64,000 bases of DNA from Phytopseudomonas punonensis (GCF_900142655.1 NZ_FRBQ01000003.1:124001-188000), one strand, 5' to 3'; shown: positions 1 to 9,112, counted from the first letter of the stretch. Notes: generated by a model from the sequence alone, not told the origin. Numbers and translations are program-made.

Positions 1-737
1 AAGGTGCTGTAGAAGGCGGTCAGGGAGTTGAAGCCGGCCTCGAAGGCCAGTTCGTCCATACGCCGCAGATCGCTGCCGGCCTGCAAGTGTTCGAGCAGGT
101 GCTGCAGGCGGGCCTGGTTGACGTAGCGGTAGAAGCTTTGGCCGAGCACCTGGTTGAGCAGGTAGGAAATCTGGTTGCGGCTGTAGCCGGTGGCAGTGGC
201 CACCTGTTGCAGGCTCAGGGCCGGGTCGAGAAAGGGTTGGCGGCGCTGGAAATAGTCTTGCAGGTCCTGGGCCATGAAGCCCAATTGCCGGGTCGACAGG
301 CCCAGCTTGCTGATCGCCGCGCTGCGCTGGGTCGGCGCCCGAGCATCGGGGCCTTCGTGCACCAGCGAAGCATATTCGTTGACCCGCCAGATCAGCCCGT
401 CGCGCACGGTGATCGCTTCGGCAGTGCGAAACGACACCAGCCCCTCGCCGCCATGCAGCGTGGTGCGGTACTGGATGAACGCGGTGTGGCCGTCGATGCG
501 GATGCGGTCGGTGTGTTCCAGCGCCTCGTCCGGGTGGCGTGGCATGGTGCCGAGCACGTAGTCGCGTAGCTCGGCCAGGCCCATGCTGCGGTTGAGGAAG
601 AAATCGTGGTACTCGATCTCGGGATGATAGAGTGCCATCACCGCGTCGAGGTCGCGGTACTTCCAGCTGTAGTGATAGCGCAGCACGGTTTCGCGGGTGC
701 GTTCGGTCTGGGCGGGGTCGTCGGGAAGCTCAGGCAT
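1..737 (-). CDS. AraC-type transcriptional regulator with N-terminal NTF2/SnoaL-like domain (C-terminus outside window)
   Basis: Translating the minus strand from the ATG at 737 gives an open frame running off the window edge, so the protein is partial (about 245 residues visible). Residues about 10-130 read as an NTF2/SnoaL-like ligand pocket (HYSWKYRDLDAVMALYHPEI, later VSFRTAEAITVRDGLIWRVNEY). Residues about 170-245 read as an AraC-type double helix-turn-helix (LQQVATATGYSRNQISYLLN, then DELAFEAGFNSLTAFYSTF). It is divergent from metE across a 190-bp gap. A DNA-binding regulator sensing a small ligand is the likely role, but the ligand is unknown and nothing in the sequence ties it to methionine. 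Confidence 0.8.
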   Translation of the reverse strand, partial: MPELPDDPAQTERTRETVLRYHYSWKYRDLDAVMALYHPEIEYHDFFLNRSMGLAELRDYVLGTMPRHPDEALEHTDRIRIDGHTAFIQYRTTLHGGEGLVSFRTAEAITVRDGLIWRVNEYASLVHEGPDARAPTQRSAAISKLGLSTRQLGFMAQDLQDYFQRRQPFLDPALSLQQVATATGYSRNQISYLLNQVLGQSFYRYVNQARLQHLLEHLQAGSDLRRMDELAFEAGFNSLTAFYST

Positions 738-858
738 GCCGGTTGGATCCAAGGCGCAGAGGCCAGCTTGCCCGACTCCGGCTGAGGTCTCAAGTGGATG
801 GCCAGGATGAGCCGCGCGGTACCAACGTGAGTAAAATTTGTTTTTAATGTTAGTCGAT

Positions 859-871
859 TGAGTTTGTTTCA
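859..871. promoter_or_regulatory. candidate MetR-binding site upstream of metE
   Basis: TGAGTTTGTTTCA matches the MetR half-site pattern TGAA-N5-TTCA with one mismatch and lies 55 bp before the metE start, in a short AT-rich stretch. MetR is the usual homocysteine-responsive activator of metE in gamma-proteobacteria. No metR gene is seen in this window, so the assignment rests on the motif alone. Confidence 0.4.
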
Positions 872-925
872 CTCGAAAGGCGCCTCGACAATGCACGCCA
901 TCATTTATGCATTGGAGAGATCGCC

Positions 926-3223
926 ATGGCCTTGGCACACAGCCTCGGATTCCCCCGAATCGGACGTGACCGTGAACTGAAGAAAGCCCAGGAGGCCTTC
1001 TGGAAAGGTGAGCTGGACGAGACCGGCTTGCGCGCCGTGGGCCGGGAGTTGCGTGCCCGCCACTGGCAGGTGCAGAAGGATGCCGGCATCGACCTGCTGC
1101 CGGTCGGCGACTTCGCCTGGTATGACGGGGTGCTGGCCCATTCCCTGACCTTCGGGGTGATTCCCGAGCGCTTCCGCCCGGCCAGCGGCAAGCCGACCCT
1201 GGAGACGTTGTTCGCCATGGCCCGTGGCGTTAGTGGTGATACTTGCTGCGGCGGTGCCCATGCGCAGGAGATGACGAAGTGGTTCGATACCAACTACCAC
1301 TACCTGGTGCCCGAGTTCACCCCTGACCAGCAGTTCGCCTTGAGCTGGGAGCAGCTGTTCGAGGAAGTGGCCGAAGCCCATGCCCTCGGCCATACCGTCA
1401 AGCCGGTGGTGATCGGCCCGTTGACCTACCTATGGCTGGGCAAGCTCAAGGGCGATGCCCAGGGCTTCGACAAACTGGACTTGCTCGAGCGCCTGCTGCC
1501 GCTCTACGGGCAGATCTTCCAGCGCCTTGTCGAGCAGGGGGTGGAGTGGGTGCAGATCGACGAGCCGATTCTGGTGCTCGACTTGCCTCAGGATTGGAAG
1601 AACGCCTTCGAGCGCGCTTACAACAGCCTGCAGCGTGAGCCGCTGAAGAAGCTGATCGCCACCTACTTCGGTGGCCTGGAAGAGAACCTCGGTCTGGCCG
1701 CCAACCTGCCGGTGGACGGCCTGCATATCGACCTGGTGCGCGCGCCAGAGCAGTACCCGACCATTCTCGATCGCCTGCCGGCCTACAAGGTGCTGTCCCT
1801 GGGCATGGTCAATGGCCGCAACGTGTGGCGCTGCGATCTGGAAAAGGCCCTGGCGGTTATCGGTCATGCCCACAGCCGCCTTGGCGAACGCCTGTGGGTG
1901 GCGCCGTCCTGCTCGCTGCTGCACAGCCCGGTCGACCTGGAGCGTGAAGAGGGGCTGGATGCCGAGCTTAAAGGCTGGCTGGCCTTCGCCACCCAGAAGT
2001 GCGCCGAAGTGGCGCTGCTGGCGCGGGCCGTCAATCAGCCCGACGCCCCCGAAGTGCGCAAGGCATTGGCCGAGAGCCGCGCCGTGCAGGCCAGCCGGGC
2101 GGCGTCGCCACGCATCCACAAGCCTCAGGTGCAGGCACGCCTGGCCGCGGTGAAAGCCAGCGACAGCCAGCGGCGCTCGCCCTTCGCCCAGCGTATCGCC
2201 AGGCAGCGCATTGGCCTGGCCCTGCCGCCATTTCCGACCACCACCATTGGCTCCTTTCCGCAAACCTCGGCGATCCGCCTGGCCCGCCAGGCGTTCAAGC
2301 AGGGCAAACTGTCGCCCGGTGATTACACCGATGCCATGCACAGCGAGATCCGCCATGCGGTAGAAATTCAGGAGCGTCTGGGACTCGACGTGCTGGTGCA
2401 TGGCGAGGCCGAGCGCAACGATATGGTCGAGTACTTCGCCGAGCAGCTCGACGGCTACCTGTTCACCCGCTTCGGCTGGGTGCAGAGCTACGGCTCGCGT
2501 TGCGTCAAACCGGCGATCATCTACGGCGACCTGAGCCGCCCGAAAGCCATGACCGTGGAGTGGATCCGCTATGCCCAGAGCCTCACCGGCAAGGTGATGA
2601 AGGGAATGCTGACCGGCCCGGTGACCATGTTGATGTGGTCGTTCCCCCGCGAGGACGTCAGCCGCGAAGTGCAGGCCCGCCAGCTGGCCCTGGCATTGCG
2701 TGACGAGGTGGTGGACCTGGAAGCGGCCGGTATCAAGGTCATCCAGATCGACGAGGCCGCATTCCGCGAGGGCCTGCCGCTGCGCCAGGCCGAGTGGCAG
2801 CACTACCTGGACTGGGCGACCGAATCGTTCCGCCTGTGTGCCAGCGGCGTGCGCGACGAAACCCAGATCCATACCCACATGTGCTACAGCGAATTCAATG
2901 ACGTGATCGAGTCCATCGCCGCCATGGATGCGGACGTGATTACCATCGAGACCTCGCGCTCGGACATGGAGCTGCTGCAGGCGTTCGAGGCCTTCGAGTA
3001 CCCCAACGAGATCGGCCCGGGCGTCTACGACATTCACTCACCGCGGGTGCCGGACACCGCCGAGATGGTCAAGCTGATGCGCAAAGCGGTGCAGCGCATC
3101 CCGGCCGAGCGGCTATGGGTGAACCCGGACTGCGGTCTGAAAACGCGCGGCTGGCCGGAGACCGAGGCGGCGCTGGTCAATATGGTCGCGGCGGCGCGCC
3201 AGTTGCGCAAAGAACTGGCCTAA
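926..3223 (+). CDS. metE: 5-methyltetrahydropteroyltriglutamate--homocysteine methyltransferase (cobalamin-independent methionine synthase)
   Basis: This enzyme transfers the methyl group of 5-methyl-tetrahydrofolate-polyglutamate to homocysteine, the last step of methionine synthesis without B12, in the cytosol. The 765-residue length is normal for MetE. The N-terminus ([20 protein letters not shown]) and the middle [14 protein letters not shown] mark the two homologous barrels. The zinc site is visible as H651 and C653 in IHTHMC and C736 in [17 protein letters not shown] lies 8 bp before the ATG. The gene stands alone between a divergent AraC regulator and a repeat-rich gap. Confidence 0.97.
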   Translation: MALAHSLGFPRIGRDRELKKAQEAFWKGELDETGLRAVGRELRARHWQVQKDAGIDLLPVGDFAWYDGVLAHSLTFGVIPERFRPASGKPTLETLFAMARGVSGDTCCGGAHAQEMTKWFDTNYHYLVPEFTPDQQFALSWEQLFEEVAEAHALGHTVKPVVIGPLTYLWLGKLKGDAQGFDKLDLLERLLPLYGQIFQRLVEQGVEWVQIDEPILVLDLPQDWKNAFERAYNSLQREPLKKLIATYFGGLEENLGLAANLPVDGLHIDLVRAPEQYPTILDRLPAYKVLSLGMVNGRNVWRCDLEKALAVIGHAHSRLGERLWVAPSCSLLHSPVDLEREEGLDAELKGWLAFATQKCAEVALLARAVNQPDAPEVRKALAESRAVQASRAASPRIHKPQVQARLAAVKASDSQRRSPFAQRIARQRIGLALPPFPTTTIGSFPQTSAIRLARQAFKQGKLSPGDYTDAMHSEIRHAVEIQERLGLDVLVHGEAERNDMVEYFAEQLDGYLFTRFGWVQSYGSRCVKPAIIYGDLSRPKAMTVEWIRYAQSLTGKVMKGMLTGPVTMLMWSFPREDVSREVQARQLALALRDEVVDLEAAGIKVIQIDEAAFREGLPLRQAEWQHYLDWATESFRLCASGVRDETQIHTHMCYSEFNDVIESIAAMDADVITIETSRSDMELLQAFEAFEYPNEIGPGVYDIHSPRVPDTAEMVKLMRKAVQRIPAERLWVNPDCGLKTRGWPETEAALVNMVAAARQLRKELA

Positions 3224-3255
3224 GGCGACGCGCGCTTTTGCGCTCTTTGCCGTCG

Positions 3256-3317
3256 GTAGCCCGGCGTTGAGCACAGCGATACCCGGGAGCGATTGCCCTG
3301 GGTATCGCTGCGCTCAA
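3256..3317 (+). repeat. extragenic palindromic repeat (GTAGCCCGG type)
   Basis: Begins GTAGCCCGGC and forms a long imperfect hairpin: TTGAGCACAGCGATACCC (from 3267) pairs with GGGTATCGCTGCGCTCAA (ending 3317). Copies of the same consensus occur at 4054-4085 (minus) and 9030-9062. It could also help end metE transcription, although no T-run follows. Confidence 0.75.
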
Positions 3318-3332
3318 GTGCAGGCTAAGCAC

Positions 3333-3398
3333 GTAGGATGGGTGGCAACCCATCAATTTGCCGATGGGTTGGCACCTACGCGGCCCGACCCATCCTAC
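3333..3398. repeat. extragenic palindromic repeat (GTAGGATGGGT type) with nested inverted repeat
   Basis: Perfect 11-bp outer arms GTAGGATGGGT (3333-3343) and ACCCATCCTAC (3388-3398) enclose an inner pair AACCCATC (3347-3354) / GATGGGTT (3363-3370). A related element lies inside the malonate operon at 48935-48996. No coding potential is seen. Confidence 0.75.
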
Positions 3399-3431
3399 AG
3401 ACTGGCATCTCGGGCTTGGTCGAGGAGCTAT

Positions 3432-3980
3432 TCAGCCCGCCAGGTACTTCTCGGTCGACACCACGGTCGCATAGGCGAACGCCAGGGCGGCCATATAGGC
3501 GGCCTGCACCTGTGCGGCGGGCACCTGTTTGCCTTCGAACTCCTGATCGCGGGTCGCGCAGGCATCGTGAATCACCGTGGTGGCGTAGCCGAAGTCCGCG
3601 CTGGCGCGGGCGGCAGCGTCGATGCACATATGGCTCATGGCGCCGACCAGGGTGACGTTTTCAACGCCGGCTTTGTCCAGCAGCGCCTTGAGGTCGGTGC
3701 CGAGAAACGCATTGACATTGTGCTTGAGCACTACCGTCTCGCCAGCCAGCGGCTTCACTTCGCCGTGGATCTGCGCACCCGGTGAGCCAGGAGCAAAGAA
3801 TGGCGCATCGGCGCTTTCGAACTCGTGGTGTACATGCACTACCGTGTCACCTGCAGCGCGGGCGGCAGCCAGAATGAGTGCAGCATTGCCTGCGGCTGTG
3901 CCCATGCCATGCAGCGGCCATTTGCCGTCAGCGAAGTAGTCGTGCTGGATGTCGATCAGGATCAGTGCGCGCTTGCTCAT
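3432..3980 (-). CDS. isochorismatase-family cysteine hydrolase
   Basis: A 182-residue protein of the isochorismatase/nicotinamidase fold. The N-terminus RALILIDIQHDYFADG carries the conserved catalytic Asp (IDIQ-D), followed by VHVHHEF, VLKHNVNAFLGTDL (catalytic Lys region) and VTLVGAMSHMCIDAAARASA with the nucleophilic Cys of the MC-D-A motif. These enzymes hydrolyse amide or vinyl-ether bonds of small metabolites; the substrate cannot be read from the sequence. The ATG at 3980 was chosen because the protein then starts at the conserved strand and GGAAA lies just upstream. It follows the DUF1028 gene on the same strand, but a repeat lies in the 118-bp gap, so co-transcription is uncertain. 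Confidence 0.88.
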   Translation of the reverse strand: MSKRALILIDIQHDYFADGKWPLHGMGTAAGNAALILAAARAAGDTVVHVHHEFESADAPFFAPGSPGAQIHGEVKPLAGETVVLKHNVNAFLGTDLKALLDKAGVENVTLVGAMSHMCIDAAARASADFGYATTVIHDACATRDQEFEGKQVPAAQVQAAYMAALAFAYATVVSTEKYLAG

Positions 3981-4053
3981 GATGGTTTCCGTGATGATGG
4001 ACGTCCCACACATTAACCTGCCCGCCGATAAATCGGGAGGTGCAGGAGGAAGG

Positions 4054-4085
4054 TGCCCGGGTGGTGCTGCGCTCGCCCGGGCTAC
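4054..4085 (-). repeat. extragenic palindromic repeat (GTAGCCCGG type, inverted copy)
   Basis: On the minus strand it reads GTAGCCCGGGCGAGCGCAGC and closes with ACCCGGGC, matching the copies at 3256 and 9030. It sits between the DUF1028 and isochorismatase-family genes. Confidence 0.65.
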
Positions 4086-4098
4086 TAATGGCTGGTTC

Positions 4099-4773
4099 TC
4101 AGACCGAATCTTCGGCGGCCTTGCCAGCGGGGTTTTCGCGGGTCGGCATGGCGAGAATTTCCGGCAGCACCTCGCGGGCGAACACGGCGTGCAGGCGCCA
4201 CAGTTCGGCAACCGGGTCGCGGTGATGGTCGACGCGGATGTCCCACAACGGATATTCCTCGCGGTCGACGATATAGATGACCGCCGAGGATTCGCCTTCA
4301 CGATCCCCCCCGCGGTCATCGCCGGCTTCCAGGGCGTCGATCAGGCGCTCGACCAGAGGGCGGTCCTCGCCGCGGCGAAAGGCATCAGCGACGGCATTGA
4401 GCACCTGCGGGCCGGCCAGGCGATTGCCCTGCACGGAAAACTGCTCGCCAGACAGCGAGCCTGCCCATGGAATGCACTCGCTACCCGTCCAGCACACGCT
4501 GTCGCCGTTACGGTCGATCAGCGCCAGCTGGCGCAGCTGCATGCACGGGTCGGTTTCCATCAGCCTCTTCAGGGCGGCGGATGCCGAATGCTCAGCGCGC
4601 AGCAGCGCCAGGCCGTCGAGCCCCAGGTACGGGTTGACCTGGGCCTGGGTCGCCACAGCACCTGCGCCAGCAGCGGCGTGGCTGAGCAGTTTGCCCACGG
4701 CGGGCATGGCGGTGGCAGCGGCAACGCCGAATTGGCCAGTGTGCGGGCAGCGGGCAACGATGGAAAAGGTCAT
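4099..4773 (-). CDS. DUF1028 family protein (putative Ntn-type hydrolase)
   Basis: A 224-residue protein with the DUF1028 hallmark start TFSIVARCPHTGQFGVAAAT, where the Thr after the initiator Met is in the position expected for an N-terminal nucleophile. Conserved GAGAVATQAQVNPYLG and CIPWAGSLSGEQFSVQGN (NML-like segment) follow. The ATG at 4773 is preceded by AGGAGTTGCCC, a strong ribosome binding site that fixes the start against longer in-frame options. The biochemical role of DUF1028 is not established. Its neighbour on the same strand is an isochorismatase-fold hydrolase, suggesting a small amide-hydrolysing pathway (inference). Confidence 0.85.
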   Translation of the reverse strand: MTFSIVARCPHTGQFGVAAATAMPAVGKLLSHAAAGAGAVATQAQVNPYLGLDGLALLRAEHSASAALKRLMETDPCMQLRQLALIDRNGDSVCWTGSECIPWAGSLSGEQFSVQGNRLAGPQVLNAVADAFRRGEDRPLVERLIDALEAGDDRGGDREGESSAVIYIVDREEYPLWDIRVDHHRDPVAELWRLHAVFAREVLPEILAMPTRENPAGKAAEDSV

Positions 4774-4850
4774 GGGCAACTCCTGTGGGCGCGTGTGGCT
4801 TAGGCTGCATGCCGTGCTTGATCGTTCCGCCTGTCGTACGGCTATCAGTA

Positions 4851-4873
4851 TTTGTTGATAAGCATTATCATTC
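4851..4873. promoter_or_regulatory. candidate Fur box before the ECF sigma gene
   Basis: TTGATAAGCATTATCATT resembles the Fur consensus GATAATGATAATCATTATC (the core GATAAGCATTATC has one mismatch to GATAATCATTATC). It lies about 55 bp upstream of the sigma factor start, as in FecI-type iron-starvation sigma genes. Confidence 0.7.
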
Positions 4874-4924
4874 ACCGTCTCGCCGCCTCGCTTCTGTCCG
4901 TATCGCCACGAGCAGCCCGTTTAC

Positions 4925-5512
4925 ATGGTCGACCTCCCGTCCACGCCCGAACCTCTCCAGCCCGACTCGTCCTTTACGGAGCCGGTGCAACGTGATGCGT
5001 TTCTGCGCACCTTTCTCGCCCGTCGCGAACAGATGGAGGCGGTATTGCGCCGGCGTGTCGGCTGTCGGGCGACTGCGGCGGATCTGGTGCAGGAGCTGTT
5101 TCTGCGCTTCTGGCGCCGGCCCAGCGCGCCACTCGAAGATATGGGCAGCTACCTGATCCGTAGCGCCCACAACCTGGCCATCGACCATTTGCGCAGCGAG
5201 GGCGCACGCACCCGTAACGAGGCGGGCCTGTTGCCTGAGCAGCGGGGCGATTCGAGCATTTCACTGGATGCGGCATTAGAGGCGGGCAGCGATCTGCGGC
5301 GTGTCGAGACCGCCTTGCGGGCGTTGCCGGAGCGCACGCGGCATATTTTTCTGCTCAACCGCATTCACGGCCAGACCTACGGGCAGATCGCTCGCAGCAT
5401 GGGGCTTTCGCAGAGTGCCGTGGAAAAACATATGATGCGCGCCCTGCAAGTCTGCAAGGCCAGCGTCGGTGAAGCGCCGGCCGCCCCTTCACACGGAAGT
5501 GACGTGTCATGA
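4925..5512 (+). CDS. ECF sigma factor, FecI-like iron-starvation class
   Basis: A 195-residue sigma factor with only regions 2 and 4. Region 2 spans about residues 22-90 (ATAADLVQELFLRFWRRP, then SYLIRSAHNLAIDHLRSE) and region 4 about 125-180 (ALRALPERTRHIFLLNRI, GQIARSMGLSQSAVEKHM). It would direct RNA polymerase to the receptor gene downstream when the anti-sigma is released. The stop codon overlaps the anti-sigma ATG (ATGA), and a Fur-box-like sequence precedes the gene, so iron repression is expected. Confidence 0.93.
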   Translation: MVDLPSTPEPLQPDSSFTEPVQRDAFLRTFLARREQMEAVLRRRVGCRATAADLVQELFLRFWRRPSAPLEDMGSYLIRSAHNLAIDHLRSEGARTRNEAGLLPEQRGDSSISLDAALEAGSDLRRVETALRALPERTRHIFLLNRIHGQTYGQIARSMGLSQSAVEKHMMRALQVCKASVGEAPAAPSHGSDVS

Positions 5513-6489
5513 GCCAGCCCACCTTTGAGCACGAAGAGTCGCTGTCGCGCGTCGAGCAGGACGCCTGGCTGTGGCTCGGCCGTTTGCAAGGGCAGCCGGG
5601 CGATGCCGTGCAGATGGCTTTCGAGGGTTGGCTGGCTGCCACCCCCGAGCATGTCGACACCTTCGTGCGCATGCAGGCGCTCTGGCACCTGAGCCGCCCG
5701 GCGGCTCAGCAATTGGCCGATGAAGAAGCCTCCGTGCTGCAGCAGTACCTGCGTCCCCCTGCAAGCAAGCGCCCTTACTGGGCCTCGGCGCTGGCAATGG
5801 CCGCCTGCCTGCTGCTGGTGGTGTGGGCCGGCGGCTGGCAGCCGCTGCGTTGGGTCGATGACTTGGGCGCGGATATGGTCTCGGCGCCGGGTGAGGTGCG
5901 CACGGTGACGCTAAGCGACGGATCGAGCGTGTTGCTGGACGCCGACAGCGCCATCGCCGTGCGCTACAGCGCGGGTGAGCGGCACGTCGAACTGCGCCGT
6001 GGGGCGGCTTACTTCAGCGTGGTGCCGGGCGAGATTCCCTTTACCGTTGCCGCTGCCGGTGGCGAGGCGCGGGTGCTCGGCACGCGTTTCGAGGTGCGGC
6101 GCCTGGGCGAGGGCGCGCGGGTTTCGGTGCAGCAGGGTAGGGTGGCTGTACGCGGTGGCCCACTCGATGCACCGCGAGTGCTTACTGCCAATCAGCAGCT
6201 GAGTTTTGCCGATGGTGTCAGCGGCCAGCTGCATGCGGTAGATGCCGAGGCGCTCGTGGCCTGGCGCGATGGGCGCCTGAGCTTCTACCGCGCACCGCTC
6301 GGCGAGGTGCTCGATGAACTGCGCCGTTACCACCCGGGGCGCATCGTGCTGCTCAACGATGAATTGCGCGAGCGCAGGGTCAGCGGCAGCTTCGCCAGCC
6401 AGGACCCCCAGGCGATTCTCGATGCATTGCAGGGCGTGGTCGGCTTCGAGCAGCACAAGCTGCTGGGCCGCTTGATCATCCTGCGCTGA
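5509..6489 (+). CDS. FecR-type anti-sigma factor / signal transducer
   Basis: A 326-residue inner-membrane regulator. The N-terminal cytoplasmic part (DAWLWLGRLQGQPGDAVQMA, with W-L-A-TPEH-DTF) is DUF4880-like. One transmembrane helix lies near residues 88-108 (WASALAMAACLLLVVWAGGW). A periplasmic FecR domain follows (RTVTLSDGSSVLLDADSA, HVELRRGAAYFSV), then an STN-like C-terminal domain (LGEVLDELRRYHPGRIVLLN). It is expected to hold the neighbouring sigma factor and relay the state of the TonB receptor. It overlaps the sigma gene by 4 bp. Confidence 0.93.
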   Translation: MSQPTFEHEESLSRVEQDAWLWLGRLQGQPGDAVQMAFEGWLAATPEHVDTFVRMQALWHLSRPAAQQLADEEASVLQQYLRPPASKRPYWASALAMAACLLLVVWAGGWQPLRWVDDLGADMVSAPGEVRTVTLSDGSSVLLDADSAIAVRYSAGERHVELRRGAAYFSVVPGEIPFTVAAAGGEARVLGTRFEVRRLGEGARVSVQQGRVAVRGGPLDAPRVLTANQQLSFADGVSGQLHAVDAEALVAWRDGRLSFYRAPLGEVLDELRRYHPGRIVLLNDELRERRVSGSFASQDPQAILDALQGVVGFEQHKLLGRLIILR

Positions 6490-6591
6490 AAAATATTTTC
6501 ATTCCGGGGTGAGGTATGGCCGCGCGGCATTCGTGTAGTGCTGTGAATGCGACTTTTTCGCACTGATAGCCAGCCCAGGATGAAGAAAATC

Positions 6592-9021
6592 ATGAACCAC
6601 CGCATCAAGCGCCGGCAGGATGCCTCCCTTAAACACCTCGGCCTGGCCACCTGGCTGCTGGGCACGTCGCTGTTGCCCCTCGCGCCAGTCGTTATGGCTC
6701 AGGCTGCTGGCGATCAGGCCGCGACCTACGACTTCGCCATCGCCGCTCAGCCGCTTCCGCAAGCGCTTGACGCCTTTAGCCGCACCACTGGCCTCAATGT
6801 GGTGTACACCGACGAAGCCCCTTACGCCGTGCAAGCCCCGGCCGTGCAGGGACGCATGAGTGCCGAGCAGGCGCTAAGTCGCTTGCTGGCCGGCTCCGGT
6901 TTCACCTTCGGCCGAGCAGGCGCCGACACCGTGACCTTGCAGGCGCTGCCCGCTGACGGCGCGGTGAATCTGGGCGCGGTGAATATCCAGTCGCAGCGCA
7001 CGCCAAGCTACAGCTACCAGCCGCCGGAAACCACCTCGCTGACGCGCAGCGACACGCCACTGCTGGAGATCCCCCAGGCCGTTGCCGTGGTGCCGGCGCA
7101 GGCGCTGCAGGATCAGCAACCGCAGAACCTCGATGATGCGTTGGTCAATGTCAGCGGCATCACCCAGGCCAATACCTTGGGCAGCACCCTGGATGCGGTG
7201 ATGAAGCGCGGCTTCGGCGACAACCGCGACGGCTCGATCCTGCGTGACGGCATGCGCACCATCCAGGGTCGCAATTTCACCGCCACCGCCGAGCGCGTCG
7301 AAGTGCTCAAGGGGCCGTCGTCGATGCTCTATGGCATTCTCGATCCGGGCGGCGTGATCAATGTGGTGAGCAAGAAGCCGCAGCTAGAGAGCTACCGCGC
7401 CATCACCGGTCGCGCCTCGACCTACGGCCACGGCAAGAACGGCAGCGGTGGCACCCTGGACGTGACCGGCCCGCTGGGCGAAAGCGGGCTGGCCTACCGG
7501 CTGGTCGCCGATTATGACGATGCCGATTACTGGCGCGACTTTGGCCACAACCGCGACAAGACCTTCGCGCCCTCGCTGGCCTGGTACGGCGAGGACACCA
7601 CGGTGACCCTCAGCCACGAGTATCGTGAGTATTCGGTGCCGTTTGATCGCGGGACGGTGTTCGTCAATGGCAAGCCGCTCGACATTCCCAGCGAACGTCG
7701 TCTGGACGAGCCCTATAACGTCACCGAAGGTCGTTCCAACCTGAGCATCTTCGACCTTTCTCACCAGCTCAACGAAGATTGGAAAGCGCACTTCGCCTAC
7801 AGCTACAACCGCGACACCTATGACGATTACCAGGCGCGGGTCACCAGCGTAAATACCGCCAACGGGACTGTTGGCCGACGCCTGGACGGTACCCGCGGGG
7901 CCGTTAGCACCTCGCACTTCGCCACCTTCGATCTGGACGGCAAGGTGATGCTTGGCGGTATGCAGCATGATTTATTGATGGGTGTGGATCATGAGTACCG
8001 CAAGTTCTACCGTGAAGACCTGATTCGCCAGACGACCACGCGCCGCCTCGACTACAACGCGCCAATTTATGGGCTCGACCCGGTGCCCACGACCGTAGAC
8101 GCCAGGGACAGCGACCAGACTGATCGTGTGGTCACCCAGTCCGCGTTCTTCCAGGACTCGGTGCACCTCAACGATCAGTGGATCTTCATTGCCGGTGCCC
8201 GTTACCAGCTCTACGACCAGCTTGCTGGTCGTGGTCGCCCTTTCAACAAGAACACCGATATCGACGGCCAGGTCTGGGTGCCGCGGGTCGGGCTGGTGTA
8301 CAAGCTTAACGATGAGCTGTCGCTGTACGGCGGTTACACCGAGTCATTCAAACCCAACTCGACCATCGCGCCATTGACTGGCGGCGCGTCCATCAACGGT
8401 GTGCAGCCGGAGGAGGGCAAGAGCTGGGAAATCGGCGCCAAACTGGATAGGCCTGGGCGTATCACCGGTACCCTGGCTTTGTTCGATATCGTCAAAGAGA
8501 ACGTGCTGGTAACCCAGACCGTACAGGTCAATGGCGTTTCCGAAACCTTCGCCACCGGTGCTGGCGAAGTGCGCTCCCGCGGTCTCGAACTGGACGTGAC
8601 CGGCCAATTGACCGACGACCTCAGCCTGATTGGCACCTATGCCTTTACCGATGCCGAAGTCACCAAGGACCCAGAGCTCAAGGGCAACGGCCTGCATAAC
8701 GTGGCCCGACACACTGCATCCCTGTACGGCGTGTATGACTTCGGCCAGCTATTTGGCGGCGACCGCGTGCGCGCCGGTGTGGGGGCTCGTTACGTAAGTG
8801 ATCGGGAGGGCGATGCGGCCAACAATTTCACCCTGCCGTCCTACACCGTGGCCGACGCGTTCACCAGCTACGACACCCGTCTGGGCGACAACAAGCTCAA
8901 GCTGCAGCTCAACGTGAAGAACCTATTCGACAAGACCTACTACAGCTCGTCGGTGAACACCCTCAACGTCTCCGTCGGCGAGCCGCGCCAGGTGCAGCTC
9001 TCCAGCACCCTGGAGTTCTGA
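6592..9021 (+). CDS. TonB-dependent siderophore receptor with STN signalling domain
   Basis: An outer-membrane ferrisiderophore receptor of about 809 residues. The signal peptide has a basic start and a hydrophobic core ending VVMAQA. The STN domain begins YDFAIAAQPLPQALDAFSRT. The plug contains TPLLEIPQAVAVVP and ERVEVLKGPSSMLYG..PGGVINVVSK. The beta-barrel ends SSTLEF with a terminal aromatic residue, typical of outer-membrane proteins. The STN domain contacts FecR-type proteins, matching the two genes upstream. In-frame ATGs at 6547 and 6580 exist; 6592 is preferred because AGGA is correctly spaced. The siderophore is not identifiable, and no synthesis genes are nearby, so a xenosiderophore is plausible. 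Confidence 0.94.
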   Translation: MNHRIKRRQDASLKHLGLATWLLGTSLLPLAPVVMAQAAGDQAATYDFAIAAQPLPQALDAFSRTTGLNVVYTDEAPYAVQAPAVQGRMSAEQALSRLLAGSGFTFGRAGADTVTLQALPADGAVNLGAVNIQSQRTPSYSYQPPETTSLTRSDTPLLEIPQAVAVVPAQALQDQQPQNLDDALVNVSGITQANTLGSTLDAVMKRGFGDNRDGSILRDGMRTIQGRNFTATAERVEVLKGPSSMLYGILDPGGVINVVSKKPQLESYRAITGRASTYGHGKNGSGGTLDVTGPLGESGLAYRLVADYDDADYWRDFGHNRDKTFAPSLAWYGEDTTVTLSHEYREYSVPFDRGTVFVNGKPLDIPSERRLDEPYNVTEGRSNLSIFDLSHQLNEDWKAHFAYSYNRDTYDDYQARVTSVNTANGTVGRRLDGTRGAVSTSHFATFDLDGKVMLGGMQHDLLMGVDHEYRKFYREDLIRQTTTRRLDYNAPIYGLDPVPTTVDARDSDQTDRVVTQSAFFQDSVHLNDQWIFIAGARYQLYDQLAGRGRPFNKNTDIDGQVWVPRVGLVYKLNDELSLYGGYTESFKPNSTIAPLTGGASINGVQPEEGKSWEIGAKLDRPGRITGTLALFDIVKENVLVTQTVQVNGVSETFATGAGEVRSRGLELDVTGQLTDDLSLIGTYAFTDAEVTKDPELKGNGLHNVARHTASLYGVYDFGQLFGGDRVRAGVGARYVSDREGDAANNFTLPSYTVADAFTSYDTRLGDNKLKLQLNVKNLFDKTYYSSSVNTLNVSVGEPRQVQLSSTLEF

Positions 9022-9029
9022 CGGCTGTC

Positions 9030-9062
9030 GTAGCCCGGGTCGAGCGCAGCGATACCCGGGGA
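9030..9062 (+). repeat. extragenic palindromic repeat (GTAGCCCGG type)
   Basis: Short palindrome with arms CCCGGGT (from 9034) and ACCCGGG (ending 9060) around CGAGCGCAGCGAT, in the gap after the receptor gene. Same consensus as the copies at 3256 and 4054. Confidence 0.7.
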
Positions 9063-9112
9063 TGGTTGAGCCCACTCAGGGGACGACCGAAACCTCGCCC
9101 TCCCCAGAACGC

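Noticed and set aside
1430..3037. 535-codon open frame antisense to metE
   Set aside because: It is the high-GC shadow of metE: no ribosome binding site, no recognisable domain, His/Gln/Leu-biased composition.
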